Part shown: piece after piece, positions 36,996 to 46,450 of the stretch
Numbering within the stretch: the first letter of the stretch is position 1
How the letters are laid out: each line of letters begins with the position of its first letter
Origin: UBA8437 sp964646205
GTDB lineage: Bacteria > Planctomycetota > Planctomycetia > Planctomycetales > Planctomycetaceae
Length of the DNA stretch: 64,000 bases
Direction of reading: 5' to 3'
NCBI GenBank assembly: GCA_964646205.1
Contig: CAZYAZ010000010.1
Span: 1 to 64,000 of the forward strand
Made by a program: the position numbers and the translations under genes
Notes under the pieces: model-generated
The model's input: only the letters and a program-made list of their open reading frames with translations
What the model was told of the DNA's origin: nothing
Databases searched by the model: none

Positions 36996-38366
36996 ATGCG
37001 ATTTCCTCCCGTTCCCACACGACTGATCGCCGTCCTGATCGCAGGGGGCCTCGCATTCCAACCGGTCCGGGTGCACTCCTCCGATGATGAAGCCCGTCCC
37101 AAGACGACCTCCACCCCGGATCTCGTCCGCCACGTGCAGCACCTGGTCACCGACCTGGGCAGCAACCGCCGCGCCACCCGCGAGAGTGCCCGACGGAGAC
37201 TCCTGGCGCTGGGTCCCATTGTGCTGGAACATCTTCCCGCCCCGTCGGTGACAAAAAACGCCGCCACCCGTGCGGCCATCCAGCGTATTCGCCGCACGCT
37301 GGAACGCACCGCCGCAACTCGCTCGGCCCAGGCCTCGCGAGTGACCATCACCACCGGTGCTTCACTCGAAGAGATTGTCGCCTCGATCACCCGGCAAACT
37401 GGCAACACCCTGTCACTGGATCGATTGACAGGACCACAGAGACGCCAACCGGTAGCAATCCGCCTGAACCGGGCGACCTACTGGGAGACTCTCGATGCCC
37501 TGCTGGCCCGCTGTGACCTCGACCTGGCCAGCGATGGCGGAAGCGGCACCCTGGTTCCTCGGCCGGATTCACCAGTTTCCGGGTCAGTGGCTCGTTCCGG
37601 ACCATTCCGGGTCCGTGTCACCGCCAGGCCACCCCGGCCGATCCCCGGCAGCAACCGGCACCTGGTCCCGCTGAGGCTCGCGTGGCGAGTGGAACCCCGA
37701 CTGCGTCCGCTGTACCTGGTCTGCCGTCCCGCCAACTTCCGAGCCACCGGCCATTTCCAGGACGATCGCACCACGCCACTGCAACCACGGAGCCCTGACG
37801 CCACGCTCGAATTGCCTCTGGACGGCAACAACCCGGGACTACAACTGAGGCTCGACTTCCAGTCACCGGCCAACCGGGTACCCCGGGCCATCGACCTGGT
37901 CGGCACCGCCGATGTGTGGCTCGCGGCCGGCTCGCTGAAGTTCCTCTTCGATGGCTCAACTCCTCCCAAGCCGATCACAAAACGACGTGGCGGCGTCGCC
38001 GTCGTGTTCACCTCCGCACGCCTCACCGCGACCGGTGACGGGCGTCATGATGCGACCATCGATATCACCGTCCAATACGAATCGGGAGGGCCATCCTTCG
38101 AATCACACCGGCTCTGGATGCTGTACAACCGCGCTTACCTGGTTCAAAAAACCGACACTGCCTCGCCCCGACGTGTTGGCTATGACCGGTTCGACACACC
38201 ACGACTGGGAAATGGCATCGCCCGGTTGGTCTACCACTTCAAGAATCTCACCGGACCACCCACCCAGTGGCGATTTGTTTACGAGGCACCAACCCAGATC
38301 GTCAAGGTGCCGGTCCCGCTCGAATTCACTCGCTGGAAAATTCCGCCGGCTCGTGCGAAAGACTGA
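36996..38366 (+). CDS. Secreted protein of unknown function
   Basis: About 456 aa, not recognised. Signal peptide at about 5-28 (hydrophobic I-A-V-L-I-A-G-G-L-A-F core, then V-H-S-S). Residues about 45-115 are Arg/Ala-rich and helical, resembling a HEAT-like lead-in. About 118-185 resembles a secretin-N/STN-like unit (S-L-E-E-I-V-A-S-I, then an N-R-A-T-Y-W-E-T-L-D-A-L-L block). The rest is beta-rich and probably all extracytoplasmic. Similar unknown proteins occur across Planctomycetota by my recollection. An alternative start at 36924 would bury the signal peptide. Convergent with the giant membrane-protein gene, 11 bp between stops. Confidence 0.65.
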   Translation: MRFPPVPTRLIAVLIAGGLAFQPVRVHSSDDEARPKTTSTPDLVRHVQHLVTDLGSNRRATRESARRRLLALGPIVLEHLPAPSVTKNAATRAAIQRIRRTLERTAATRSAQASRVTITTGASLEEIVASITRQTGNTLSLDRLTGPQRRQPVAIRLNRATYWETLDALLARCDLDLASDGGSGTLVPRPDSPVSGSVARSGPFRVRVTARPPRPIPGSNRHLVPLRLAWRVEPRLRPLYLVCRPANFRATGHFQDDRTTPLQPRSPDATLELPLDGNNPGLQLRLDFQSPANRVPRAIDLVGTADVWLAAGSLKFLFDGSTPPKPITKRRGGVAVVFTSARLTATGDGRHDATIDITVQYESGGPSFESHRLWMLYNRAYLVQKTDTASPRRVGYDRFDTPRLGNGIARLVYHFKNLTGPPTQWRFVYEAPTQIVKVPVPLEFTRWKIPPARAKD

Positions 38367-38377
38367 GAACCTCGGGG

Positions 38378-41300
38378 TCAGCCGACAGTTCTCGCCACAC
38401 GATTCTGGAAGGCGAAGACGGTCAAACCGATCAGGAACAGCAGAAAACCCAGCCAGGCCAGGCCACTGGGCAACAACAGAAAACTGATCAGGCCGAGTGC
38501 CAGAAAGCCCTTCGCCAGGTGTCGCTTCAGCAGGTCGAGGGTCCCGACACGACGCACCGCGACAATCACTCCGCCACCAACAACCAACCAGGCCATGGCC
38601 CACAACAGGTTCAGTCCCTGCTGGATCGACTCCCGTGGTCGCATCGACAGTTCCAGCATCGGATTCTCACCGGTCGTGGCAAACTGCAATTTCTGGCCAC
38701 CGGTCGGGATGTCGAATTCTACCGAAAGGCCACCCGCAACGCCGGTGTTCAATGACGACACGTAACCCGCATCAAGGCCCAATCTCCCCTTGCCATCGAC
38801 ACCGGCAACAACGGTCTGGACTGAGTCACTGGGCATGGCGTTCTGTTGGAACGGATTGGAGCGACTCTCCTCCTGTTCGCGCAACTGCTCTCCGGCGAAC
38901 CGCTGAACGGTAGCGGCTTTCTTCTGCTCCTCTTTCTCAGCATCAGCGTTCAAACCGGCAATCTGGCTGAGGCTCTGTTGCTGGCGACGCTTCCTGAGTT
39001 CGCGTGTTCCCAGCTTGCCACTGACGACGCCCGCCGCACTCGGCTGTTTCCGCTTTCCCCCCTTTGTGTTCGCCACATTCGCCTTGCCTTCCGGCTTCCT
39101 GGGAGCTGCCTTGAAATTGAAGGTGTGGCTCTTGAGGGTCGAACCAAGTTTGTCCTTGCCGGAGGCCACCACCGAGTTGTCCAGGAACAAGCGGCCATTG
39201 TTCTGGTCAATCTGATCACGTTGAACCGCCTCGTCCTGTCCCTGAAGGCTCCCGGATTCATCGACAATCGTGACTTGCTGCTTGCCGTCATCCACCTCGA
39301 TCTGATCCAGGGCCTTGTGATATTGCTCCTGGAAATCAAGATTCTGTCTCTGGAAGGCCGCCACCCCGTTACTCCCTGGGGCACTGTACCATCGCTTCCG
39401 TTGTCCCGATTGCGCGTTGTAACTGGACAGATCGGCTTCCAGTTCCTTGAGATTCATGGCCGCGTTGTACTTGGCCTTCGCGCTCGATTTGCTCTTCAGC
39501 ACACCCAGCAGATAATTCGCGTCTTCCAGAATTGCCCGCCGCTGGTTGAGTTGGATCCGATCACTGCTGACCAATGCCAGGTTGGTCCCCGGCCCCTCGA
39601 CCGGTTCGACGTCCAACGCGTCGGGCAGGTGCACCGTCCAGGAAGTCTCCTCGACCTTCATCCCGTACTCGCTGAACGGATCGTTCTCGACGGCCGCTTG
39701 CTGGCTGCGGGGCGGGACAACTCGTGGCACCGGAATCACCCGCTTGTTGGCCAGGAGATGGAATCCGGTGGGCAACCGTCCTTCCTGTGGAAAGCGACCG
39801 GCGACGATCAACTGGACCGGAAACGAGAGATCCCCTTCGCTGGTATTGGGCAAAGCCACCAAAACGACGTTGGCCGCTCTCGCCTCCTGTGAATCGACCG
39901 GCCGCGACTGATGGCCGTTGACCGAAACCGCCAGCACCTCGGATTCCTCGGGAATCCGAACGCCCAGGAACTGTTGAGCCCTGTTGCGAATCTTGTAGAC
40001 AGCCTGGGTCCGCCAACTACCATCGGCCGCCAGGACGGTCACCAGTTCCGCCAGTTGCACAGTGGCCGTCGTCTGTCTCATCGCCTGGGATCGCTGGTAC
40101 TTCCACCTCGGCATTTTGGCCCGTGGCAACACGCGCCACATCCCGGTCGCCTGGTCAAACAGCGACGCTTCAATCCGAATCGGCAGTCGTCCCAGGTCTT
40201 CCTTCTGGATCTCCTCGACCCCCTCTTCATTTTCCAGTGTCAATGTGCCGGTCGACTGGTTGACAAGAAATGCATACCGCTGCTGTGTCTCCACCTTGCG
40301 AAAACTCACAGACGTCTCACCCTCGTCATCGGTTTTTGTCACCGACTGTTCGAAAACGACCTCTGGCGCTCCCACGGTGACCGACTGTGCCGAGGGTGGC
40401 GGGAGGGTCGCCTGGGCGATCAGGAACAAACGCTCGCGGACCGGTTCATTGAGCGTAACGATCCAACGGACCGGATCGGCGGGATCATCACCGGTCGACT
40501 GCCGACGGACCTCGCGAATCCTCGGATCGCGAAACTGCAGGCTCTGCCTGAGTTGAGGGGACGTGGTGAACACGAATTCGTCGGCGGCCGCCTGCGTGAT
40601 CCGCCACGACAGCGCCAGCGAATGATCGACCAGTGTGTCGGTGACGGTGACCAGGGAGACAACCGTTGCCTGCACGGCCGGTACCGCCCGCTTGACCGTC
40701 AACAGAATCGAAGTCGGCACGGTCGCACCATGGACAAAAGCAAACCTCGCTTTGCGGGCGTCGAGTTGTCTGAGATCCCTGTCGGCATTCGCCGGATCAA
40801 TCGATCTCCAACCGGCTCGCTCGGCAATCCCGGCGGTATACGCTTCGTCGAGCCACACCATTATCCGGCTGGTCAACCGTTCCACGCCCAATGGATGCGG
40901 CAACGCCAGTTCCAGTTCTTCAAATTCCGGCGAGCGAGGCAACGCGCCCTCGAGGACGACCTCGACGGACCCCGTGCGGGGCCGGTCGAATTCAACCGTC
41001 AATCTCCGGTTGCCATCGTCGTCAGCGTGAACAAACCAGTCGGCCAGTCCCGCTGCTTCGACACTGACAGGCAGGTAGTCCAACGGCAGCGAGAAGGTGA
41101 CATTCCCGCGGGCCGCCTGGCTGAGTTGCCACTGGATCCGTGATGCCAGCCGCACCTTGCGGTGTTCGATTCGAACACCGTGCCGGGCCACGGCATTGGC
41201 CCGGGGTGTCCGTCGAGACACGCTCAACGTCAGTCCAAATGGACGTGTGATGTATCCGAACACCAGTTGCGGTGGCGTGACAACCTTCGATCCACCACGG

Positions 41301-44300
41301 GCCTCGGGTTTTCCGCACCAACCTGGTCGGACCGCCTGGGCCACGTCGACCTGTCGGAGATTCGTATTCGACGTCGACCGGACAGTGAACTGACTGTCGA
41401 CAAACACGGCCAATTGTCCCTTGTCTCGTTCGAAACCGGCCACGCCCAGCGACTCGATCGTCAACGCTGTCGCCCGGTCGCCAACGCGACGATCCTGGAA
41501 CAGTTCAATCTGCACCACCGTCTCGTCAGTGATTCGGCGGCGGAAGAACACTCGCAACCGCCTGGACTTGTCGGCCGCCACAACATCCCAGCCTCCCACA
41601 TCCACCCCGGTCACGGCCTGCACACGGACGCTGGCGGGCAATTCGAATGCCACCTCGGGCAAGCCTCCCTGCCGGACCCGGAACCGGAAGTGACCACGCT
41701 GACGCACCCCGGTGTCAGAGACATGAACAGCAGTGTAGGATTCCAACTGGACCAGGCCATCTGCTCCGTCAGCAGCCTGCCGCGGCTGCCAAGCAACACG
41801 CAACACGCCACCCTCATTCACCCCCAACTCGACCCACTCGTTCCCATCCGCCGCACCTCGCCTGTGGCGAGTTGTCGATCCGTTGACGCGTACCAACAGG
41901 TCACGTTCCGGAAGTTCAAACCGGAATCGTCCAGCCGGAACTGGAGCCAGGTTCAAGGAAAACTGTCCGGCCGGCCCGGCCTGGACCAGCGGAACCTCAC
42001 AATCGACTTCCAGGCGATGGGCTCCACGACGTTCCAGGACCACGGCCATGGGATAGGCACCCGGCTTGGCCCGGGTCACCAGCGGGGCAGGCTTCCCGTT
42101 GAGCCGCGCCCCACCGATGGCCACCGAACCGATCGGAATCGGCAGAACGACCTGGCCACTCCGGAAACTGTACAACTGCAGCTCACCTCGGACAGCAATC
42201 CGGGCTCCGGCCCCCTCACCCCCTGGCAACACTCGAGCGGTCCATGATGCGTGGGCCACCACCCCTGGTCGTGGCGCTGGAGACAGGACCTGTCGGTCCG
42301 GGTAGGCCAGGTTCCAGAGTCTCAGGAATTCACTGCGAGGCAACAGCACGCGACTCGCGTCCTTGGGATCCTGGCCTGGCTCAATTGGGACCACCTCCAG
42401 CGGTCGAACCACCGGCGGTGGAATCACCGGCGGTGCCGGTCGTGACTTGTCCTGGCTCCATCCGTCTTGTGACAACAACGAGACGGCCAACAACAATCCG
42501 GCTCCAATGTCCAGCAAATCACGTCTCAGGTTGGCTTTCAGCCAAACCCAACCGGTTCCCAGGCCCCCCACCATCCCGATCGCCAGCCACAACCCACCAC
42601 CGGCGGTGGCTCCAAGGAAGAGCCCATCCAAATAGAGATGGCACCAGACGGGAAGGACGGTGACCAGGGCCATTGGACCCACCAGGGCCACGATGACCAA
42701 CACCAACCGTTCAGACACGGGCCGCTGCCTGAAAAACCAGCATCCGATCAGGACCAGCACGACAAAGAACCCCCGCGCCGTCGACTGGGACTCGAGATCC
42801 TGGTAGACGATGGCCAGGTCCGGCCGCTGCTGCGAACCACGGCTGCCCAGGAAGTGAAAATGTCGCCGCACGGTTCCCTCGGGTGGCTTGATATTCAGTG
42901 CCAGCGACATCACGGCGCCACGATTCGTACTTTGGGGCGAAGCGGGAGGTCGCACCGCGGTGTCCACCTGGGACTGAACTTGCGGACGAACCAACCGTGT
43001 TTGATCGGGCACGTTTCCAGGTGCAGACTGGACAACAGATCGGCCAGGCGATGCAGGAGGTGCTGGTTTTTTGGCAATTGTCTTGCCATCTTCCGACTTG
43101 GCCGCCCGATCCGCGGATTCTGCCACGGGAGACTCACTGGCAGCTTCAGGTGGGGCCGCGACACCCATGCCACCCCCGCCTCCCATTCCACCAACAGCTC
43201 CCATTCCCTCCATCGTGAACTCGTCGCCTTCCTCCAGGGCACGATTCATCATGCCCCCGTCGGCCCGCGAGTCTGCCGGTTCCATCCCAGCCGGTGCCGA
43301 ATCCGTGGCGACCGCCAAACTGTCCAGACGCTCCACAAGGCTCTGCGGTGGCATTGCGGTCAACAGCATGAATGGCAGCACGGTTCCCAGGACCAGCAAC
43401 ACCGCCGTCGCAGCGGCCAACCCGACAAATCGACGGCGACGGAAGGCGAGTGTCAGTACCGCGATCACACCAGTCACCGCCAGCAGGACCAGCATCCGAT
43501 TGACCAGATTCTGTGGTGAGAGTTTGCCCAGCGAATCTCTCATGGCCCCCAGCAGACTGATCTGGCTGAGATCTTTGCTGGGGACAAACCGGCCATCGGA
43601 CGCCACGACCAGGGTCTGGCGGGGATGATGCACCACCCATTCCTGTTCGAGAACTTCAATGGGATGAAGTGTTCCCGACCCGCTCTTGAGGAACACCACC
43701 GGGGCGTCCTGCTCGAGTCGTCCCGAGCCGGTGACAGCCTGCACGCCGGATCGGAAAAACACCTCCAGGCTGTGCCGGCCAGCCCCCTGGGCGTCAATCG
43801 GCCAGCCCACAACGAACATCTGGCTCCCGTCATCGGCCTGGCCGTGTTGACGGTGTGCCTTGACGGGTTGACCGTCGACGGTCACCGCCCACAGGGTTCG
43901 CTGTTCCTTGGATCTTGCCCCCAGGTCGACCACCAGGTTCTGCACACCGGCGGCAGTCAGATCAAACGCTGCCCGGTGCTGCATTTCACCGGTTCGTGCG
44001 AGGACGCTGGTCACGGCACTGCTGTGGCAGATGGCGCGGGCCACTCGACCATGATCGAACCGGGTCTCATTCAGCGAGACCTGGTAACCAGGCACCATGT
44101 ACCGGTAGGCCTTCACGATCCGTTCGCGCGACTGAAATGAGGATGGTGGCAAATCGATAGGATCGATCTCGGTCAACTCGGCCACGTCCTCACTGGCTCC
44201 CGCTCGCTCCAGCGCCGTGACAACGATCCGCTGGTCATCCGATGCCTCGATTGCCACGAAACCGTTGTCCCGTTCGGCACCGACAACCGCCAATGTCGGC

Positions 44301-46450
44301 AATCGAAATCTCTCGTCCTCGTCGGCAACCTGTTGGTGGGTCAATGTCAGATCCACCGCCAGCGAGAGACGATTTCGAACGAACTTGTCGAGTTTCAGAG
44401 TCCACAGACGTCGACCAGCCCGAGGCTCCGCCGGCAATTGTTCGACAATCCGGTTTCCCGACTCGAGCAATCGAAATCTCAGGTCCCGTCCAATCCACTC
44501 GGGCAAATCGATGATCACGGTTCGAGCCCCGCCACCCTGGATATCCAGGTGCGTTTCGAGGTGGACCGAGACCGTCTCACGATCAAGCCGGGCGACGGTC
44601 AGCGATTGGGCTGACAAGCGAGGTGGACGTCGGCCAATTCGCAATGTCCCTGTCACCCGCGGGGTCTGGTACATGTAGCCCAGTCGCTGTCCCTCCAATT
44701 CAAGATTGGCCTGATCCAGTCCCGTCAGTTCACTGGCCACAACCTCAAATTCATCGGAAGCACGGACCAGGTACCGCCCCTCGACGATCAACCCCGACTG
44801 ATCCTCCCGGTCGCCTCCGGCCACCTCGACTGCGATGTCTGGCAGGGGCACCGCACGGCCGATCGCACTACCCAGGGGCCAGTTTTCGAGGTCCCGGTGG
44901 GCCAGGACACGGATTCCCACCTCTGTTCCTTCGGGAATCGCCTTGTCGAATCCGACACGAAATCGCTGCCGTCCCTCGGCCCCGGGCAAACGCTGCCAGG
45001 CCACCGCCTTGTTGGCCACCCGCACACCCGTGATGTTCCAGCCTTCCGGCATCGAGAACACCACCTGGAACAACGACGAAAACAGGCTCTCGATCGTCGC
45101 ATCGGTGGCCAGGTCGAGTCCGTCGTCAGAAATCCGCAGGATCGTCGCCAACGCCGCCTGCAATTCCTGTCGTTTTGTTTCGGTCGCAAATGACAGGGTG
45201 AAGTCCTCACGCCACGCATCAAAATGTAGCAAGCTGCTGCCGGCAGGAGACGTTTGATTCGTCTTGAGAACCATGACATCCGTCACACGACGTACTCCCG
45301 TCGACTGGCCGGATTGCAGCCGGACACCCGGGGGAGACTGGACAAGGATCTGTCCGATGTGCGAGGTGACTCCCGAAAGCCGCAGGCGGGGAACTTGCCA
45401 CAACTGGCCAACGGCCGCCGGCATCACTCCGCGAAATGTCACCCGTCGTGACCCCGTGAACCGCTGCCGGTATCGCAACGTGATGCGAGTCAGCCTCGCA
45501 TTGTCCGGATCGTCGGCCAGTTCCCAACTCTCGAGTCCGCTGGACGACACATCAGTGATCTCCAGGTTCCGGGGCACCGTCGCCACGAACTCGTCCAACG
45601 CCTGCCCGAACACCTCCAGGCCGGTGATCGCCTGCCAGGTCACCTCCCCGGGCGCCACGCCAATTCCAAACGCGGTCGAAGCAAACACCAGGGCATCACC
45701 AGCTCTCTGGGTTTGACGGTCGGTCACCGACAAGCGGATATCACTGCGGCCCCCAACTGGCAAGTTGTACGTCGCCGGCTGGTCAGCGGGTGCCGGACGT
45801 CGGACCGCCAGCCCATCAACCAACAGGTGCTTGCCGGCCGGCAGATGCACCACCAGCGAGGCCGTCGCCACCGGCACCAGGCCGAAGGCCGCCACCTTGT
45901 CGCTACCCACCGACGCCAGGGGAGTCGAGAGTCCCAGTTGCAGGGTCGACACACCAACGGTGTCGTGGAACAACTCAAGCCCTGTGACGGTTGCCTTCTT
46001 CCGGGTCATTTGGAAACGAGCCACTCGAGCCGGTTTTCCACCCAGCAGAGCTGTCTCAACTGCTACACCTCGCAACGGCAACTGCAGCGATTGCCAGCCG
46101 CGGGAGAATTGCTGAAGACGGACCGAGGCATCGATCAACAGGTGATCACCCCGTGGCCGAGCCGTGTAAACCACCTCCCGCAACACCAGAGCCGCCGGCA
46201 CGCGAGGTTGGGTCTTCTCGTTCCTGGTGGCCAGGGCCTGCAACTCGTCGTACCTGGCCTTCTCGAGCATCACACCACTTCGGTCGCGGTCGATGACCAC
46301 GCCCAGGTCCTCGATTGGCACGAAGACCCGGCGAGGCCGTTTCCTGCTCCCGGGAATCTGGGCCGATTGGGCCGACACCGATCCGGTGACGGCCAGTACC
46401 GCCACCAGGCTGACAAGACTCCAACCCCGGCTCATTCGCAAACCGCTCAT
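38378..46450 (-). CDS. Giant secreted/membrane protein with two copies of an uncharacterised module
   Basis: 2,690 aa, not recognised. An N-terminal signal peptide (about 9-28) precedes module A, which opens with V-F-V-P-I-E-D-L and a following Y-D-E-L (about 42-70) and continues as long beta-rich sequence to about 960. A TM cluster lies at about 970-1040, a Gly/Met-rich spacer near 1090, and further TM helices at about 1220-1335, the last resembling an internal signal peptide. Module B then opens at about 1365 (V-L-L-P-R-S-E-F-L-R-L-W) and is followed by a Gln/Lys/Glu-rich helical linker (about 2380-2540) and C-terminal TM helices (about 2610-2687). The layout suggests fusion of two ancestral single-module proteins. 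ATGA overlap with the upstream gene. Confidence 0.8.
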   Translation of the reverse strand: MSGLRMSRGWSLVSLVAVLAVTGSVSAQSAQIPGSRKRPRRVFVPIEDLGVVIDRDRSGVMLEKARYDELQALATRNEKTQPRVPAALVLREVVYTARPRGDHLLIDASVRLQQFSRGWQSLQLPLRGVAVETALLGGKPARVARFQMTRKKATVTGLELFHDTVGVSTLQLGLSTPLASVGSDKVAAFGLVPVATASLVVHLPAGKHLLVDGLAVRRPAPADQPATYNLPVGGRSDIRLSVTDRQTQRAGDALVFASTAFGIGVAPGEVTWQAITGLEVFGQALDEFVATVPRNLEITDVSSSGLESWELADDPDNARLTRITLRYRQRFTGSRRVTFRGVMPAAVGQLWQVPRLRLSGVTSHIGQILVQSPPGVRLQSGQSTGVRRVTDVMVLKTNQTSPAGSSLLHFDAWREDFTLSFATETKRQELQAALATILRISDDGLDLATDATIESLFSSLFQVVFSMPEGWNITGVRVANKAVAWQRLPGAEGRQRFRVGFDKAIPEGTEVGIRVLAHRDLENWPLGSAIGRAVPLPDIAVEVAGGDREDQSGLIVEGRYLVRASDEFEVVASELTGLDQANLELEGQRLGYMYQTPRVTGTLRIGRRPPRLSAQSLTVARLDRETVSVHLETHLDIQGGGARTVIIDLPEWIGRDLRFRLLESGNRIVEQLPAEPRAGRRLWTLKLDKFVRNRLSLAVDLTLTHQQVADEDERFRLPTLAVVGAERDNGFVAIEASDDQRIVVTALERAGASEDVAELTEIDPIDLPPSSFQSRERIVKAYRYMVPGYQVSLNETRFDHGRVARAICHSSAVTSVLARTGEMQHRAAFDLTAAGVQNLVVDLGARSKEQRTLWAVTVDGQPVKAHRQHGQADDGSQMFVVGWPIDAQGAGRHSLEVFFRSGVQAVTGSGRLEQDAPVVFLKSGSGTLHPIEVLEQEWVVHHPRQTLVVASDGRFVPSKDLSQISLLGAMRDSLGKLSPQNLVNRMLVLLAVTGVIAVLTLAFRRRRFVGLAAATAVLLVLGTVLPFMLLTAMPPQSLVERLDSLAVATDSAPAGMEPADSRADGGMMNRALEEGDEFTMEGMGAVGGMGGGGGMGVAAPPEAASESPVAESADRAAKSEDGKTIAKKPAPPASPGRSVVQSAPGNVPDQTRLVRPQVQSQVDTAVRPPASPQSTNRGAVMSLALNIKPPEGTVRRHFHFLGSRGSQQRPDLAIVYQDLESQSTARGFFVVLVLIGCWFFRQRPVSERLVLVIVALVGPMALVTVLPVWCHLYLDGLFLGATAGGGLWLAIGMVGGLGTGWVWLKANLRRDLLDIGAGLLLAVSLLSQDGWSQDKSRPAPPVIPPPVVRPLEVVPIEPGQDPKDASRVLLPRSEFLRLWNLAYPDRQVLSPAPRPGVVAHASWTARVLPGGEGAGARIAVRGELQLYSFRSGQVVLPIPIGSVAIGGARLNGKPAPLVTRAKPGAYPMAVVLERRGAHRLEVDCEVPLVQAGPAGQFSLNLAPVPAGRFRFELPERDLLVRVNGSTTRHRRGAADGNEWVELGVNEGGVLRVAWQPRQAADGADGLVQLESYTAVHVSDTGVRQRGHFRFRVRQGGLPEVAFELPASVRVQAVTGVDVGGWDVVAADKSRRLRVFFRRRITDETVVQIELFQDRRVGDRATALTIESLGVAGFERDKGQLAVFVDSQFTVRSTSNTNLRQVDVAQAVRPGWCGKPEARGGSKVVTPPQLVFGYITRPFGLTLSVSRRTPRANAVARHGVRIEHRKVRLASRIQWQLSQAARGNVTFSLPLDYLPVSVEAAGLADWFVHADDDGNRRLTVEFDRPRTGSVEVVLEGALPRSPEFEELELALPHPLGVERLTSRIMVWLDEAYTAGIAERAGWRSIDPANADRDLRQLDARKARFAFVHGATVPTSILLTVKRAVPAVQATVVSLVTVTDTLVDHSLALSWRITQAAADEFVFTTSPQLRQSLQFRDPRIREVRRQSTGDDPADPVRWIVTLNEPVRERLFLIAQATLPPPSAQSVTVGAPEVVFEQSVTKTDDEGETSVSFRKVETQQRYAFLVNQSTGTLTLENEEGVEEIQKEDLGRLPIRIEASLFDQATGMWRVLPRAKMPRWKYQRSQAMRQTTATVQLAELVTVLAADGSWRTQAVYKIRNRAQQFLGVRIPEESEVLAVSVNGHQSRPVDSQEARAANVVLVALPNTSEGDLSFPVQLIVAGRFPQEGRLPTGFHLLANKRVIPVPRVVPPRSQQAAVENDPFSEYGMKVEETSWTVHLPDALDVEPVEGPGTNLALVSSDRIQLNQRRAILEDANYLLGVLKSKSSAKAKYNAAMNLKELEADLSSYNAQSGQRKRWYSAPGSNGVAAFQRQNLDFQEQYHKALDQIEVDDGKQQVTIVDESGSLQGQDEAVQRDQIDQNNGRLFLDNSVVASGKDKLGSTLKSHTFNFKAAPRKPEGKANVANTKGGKRKQPSAAGVVSGKLGTRELRKRRQQQSLSQIAGLNADAEKEEQKKAATVQRFAGEQLREQEESRSNPFQQNAMPSDSVQTVVAGVDGKGRLGLDAGYVSSLNTGVAGGLSVEFDIPTGGQKLQFATTGENPMLELSMRPRESIQQGLNLLWAMAWLVVGGGVIVAVRRVGTLDLLKRHLAKGFLALGLISFLLLPSGLAWLGFLLFLIGLTVFAFQNRVARTVG

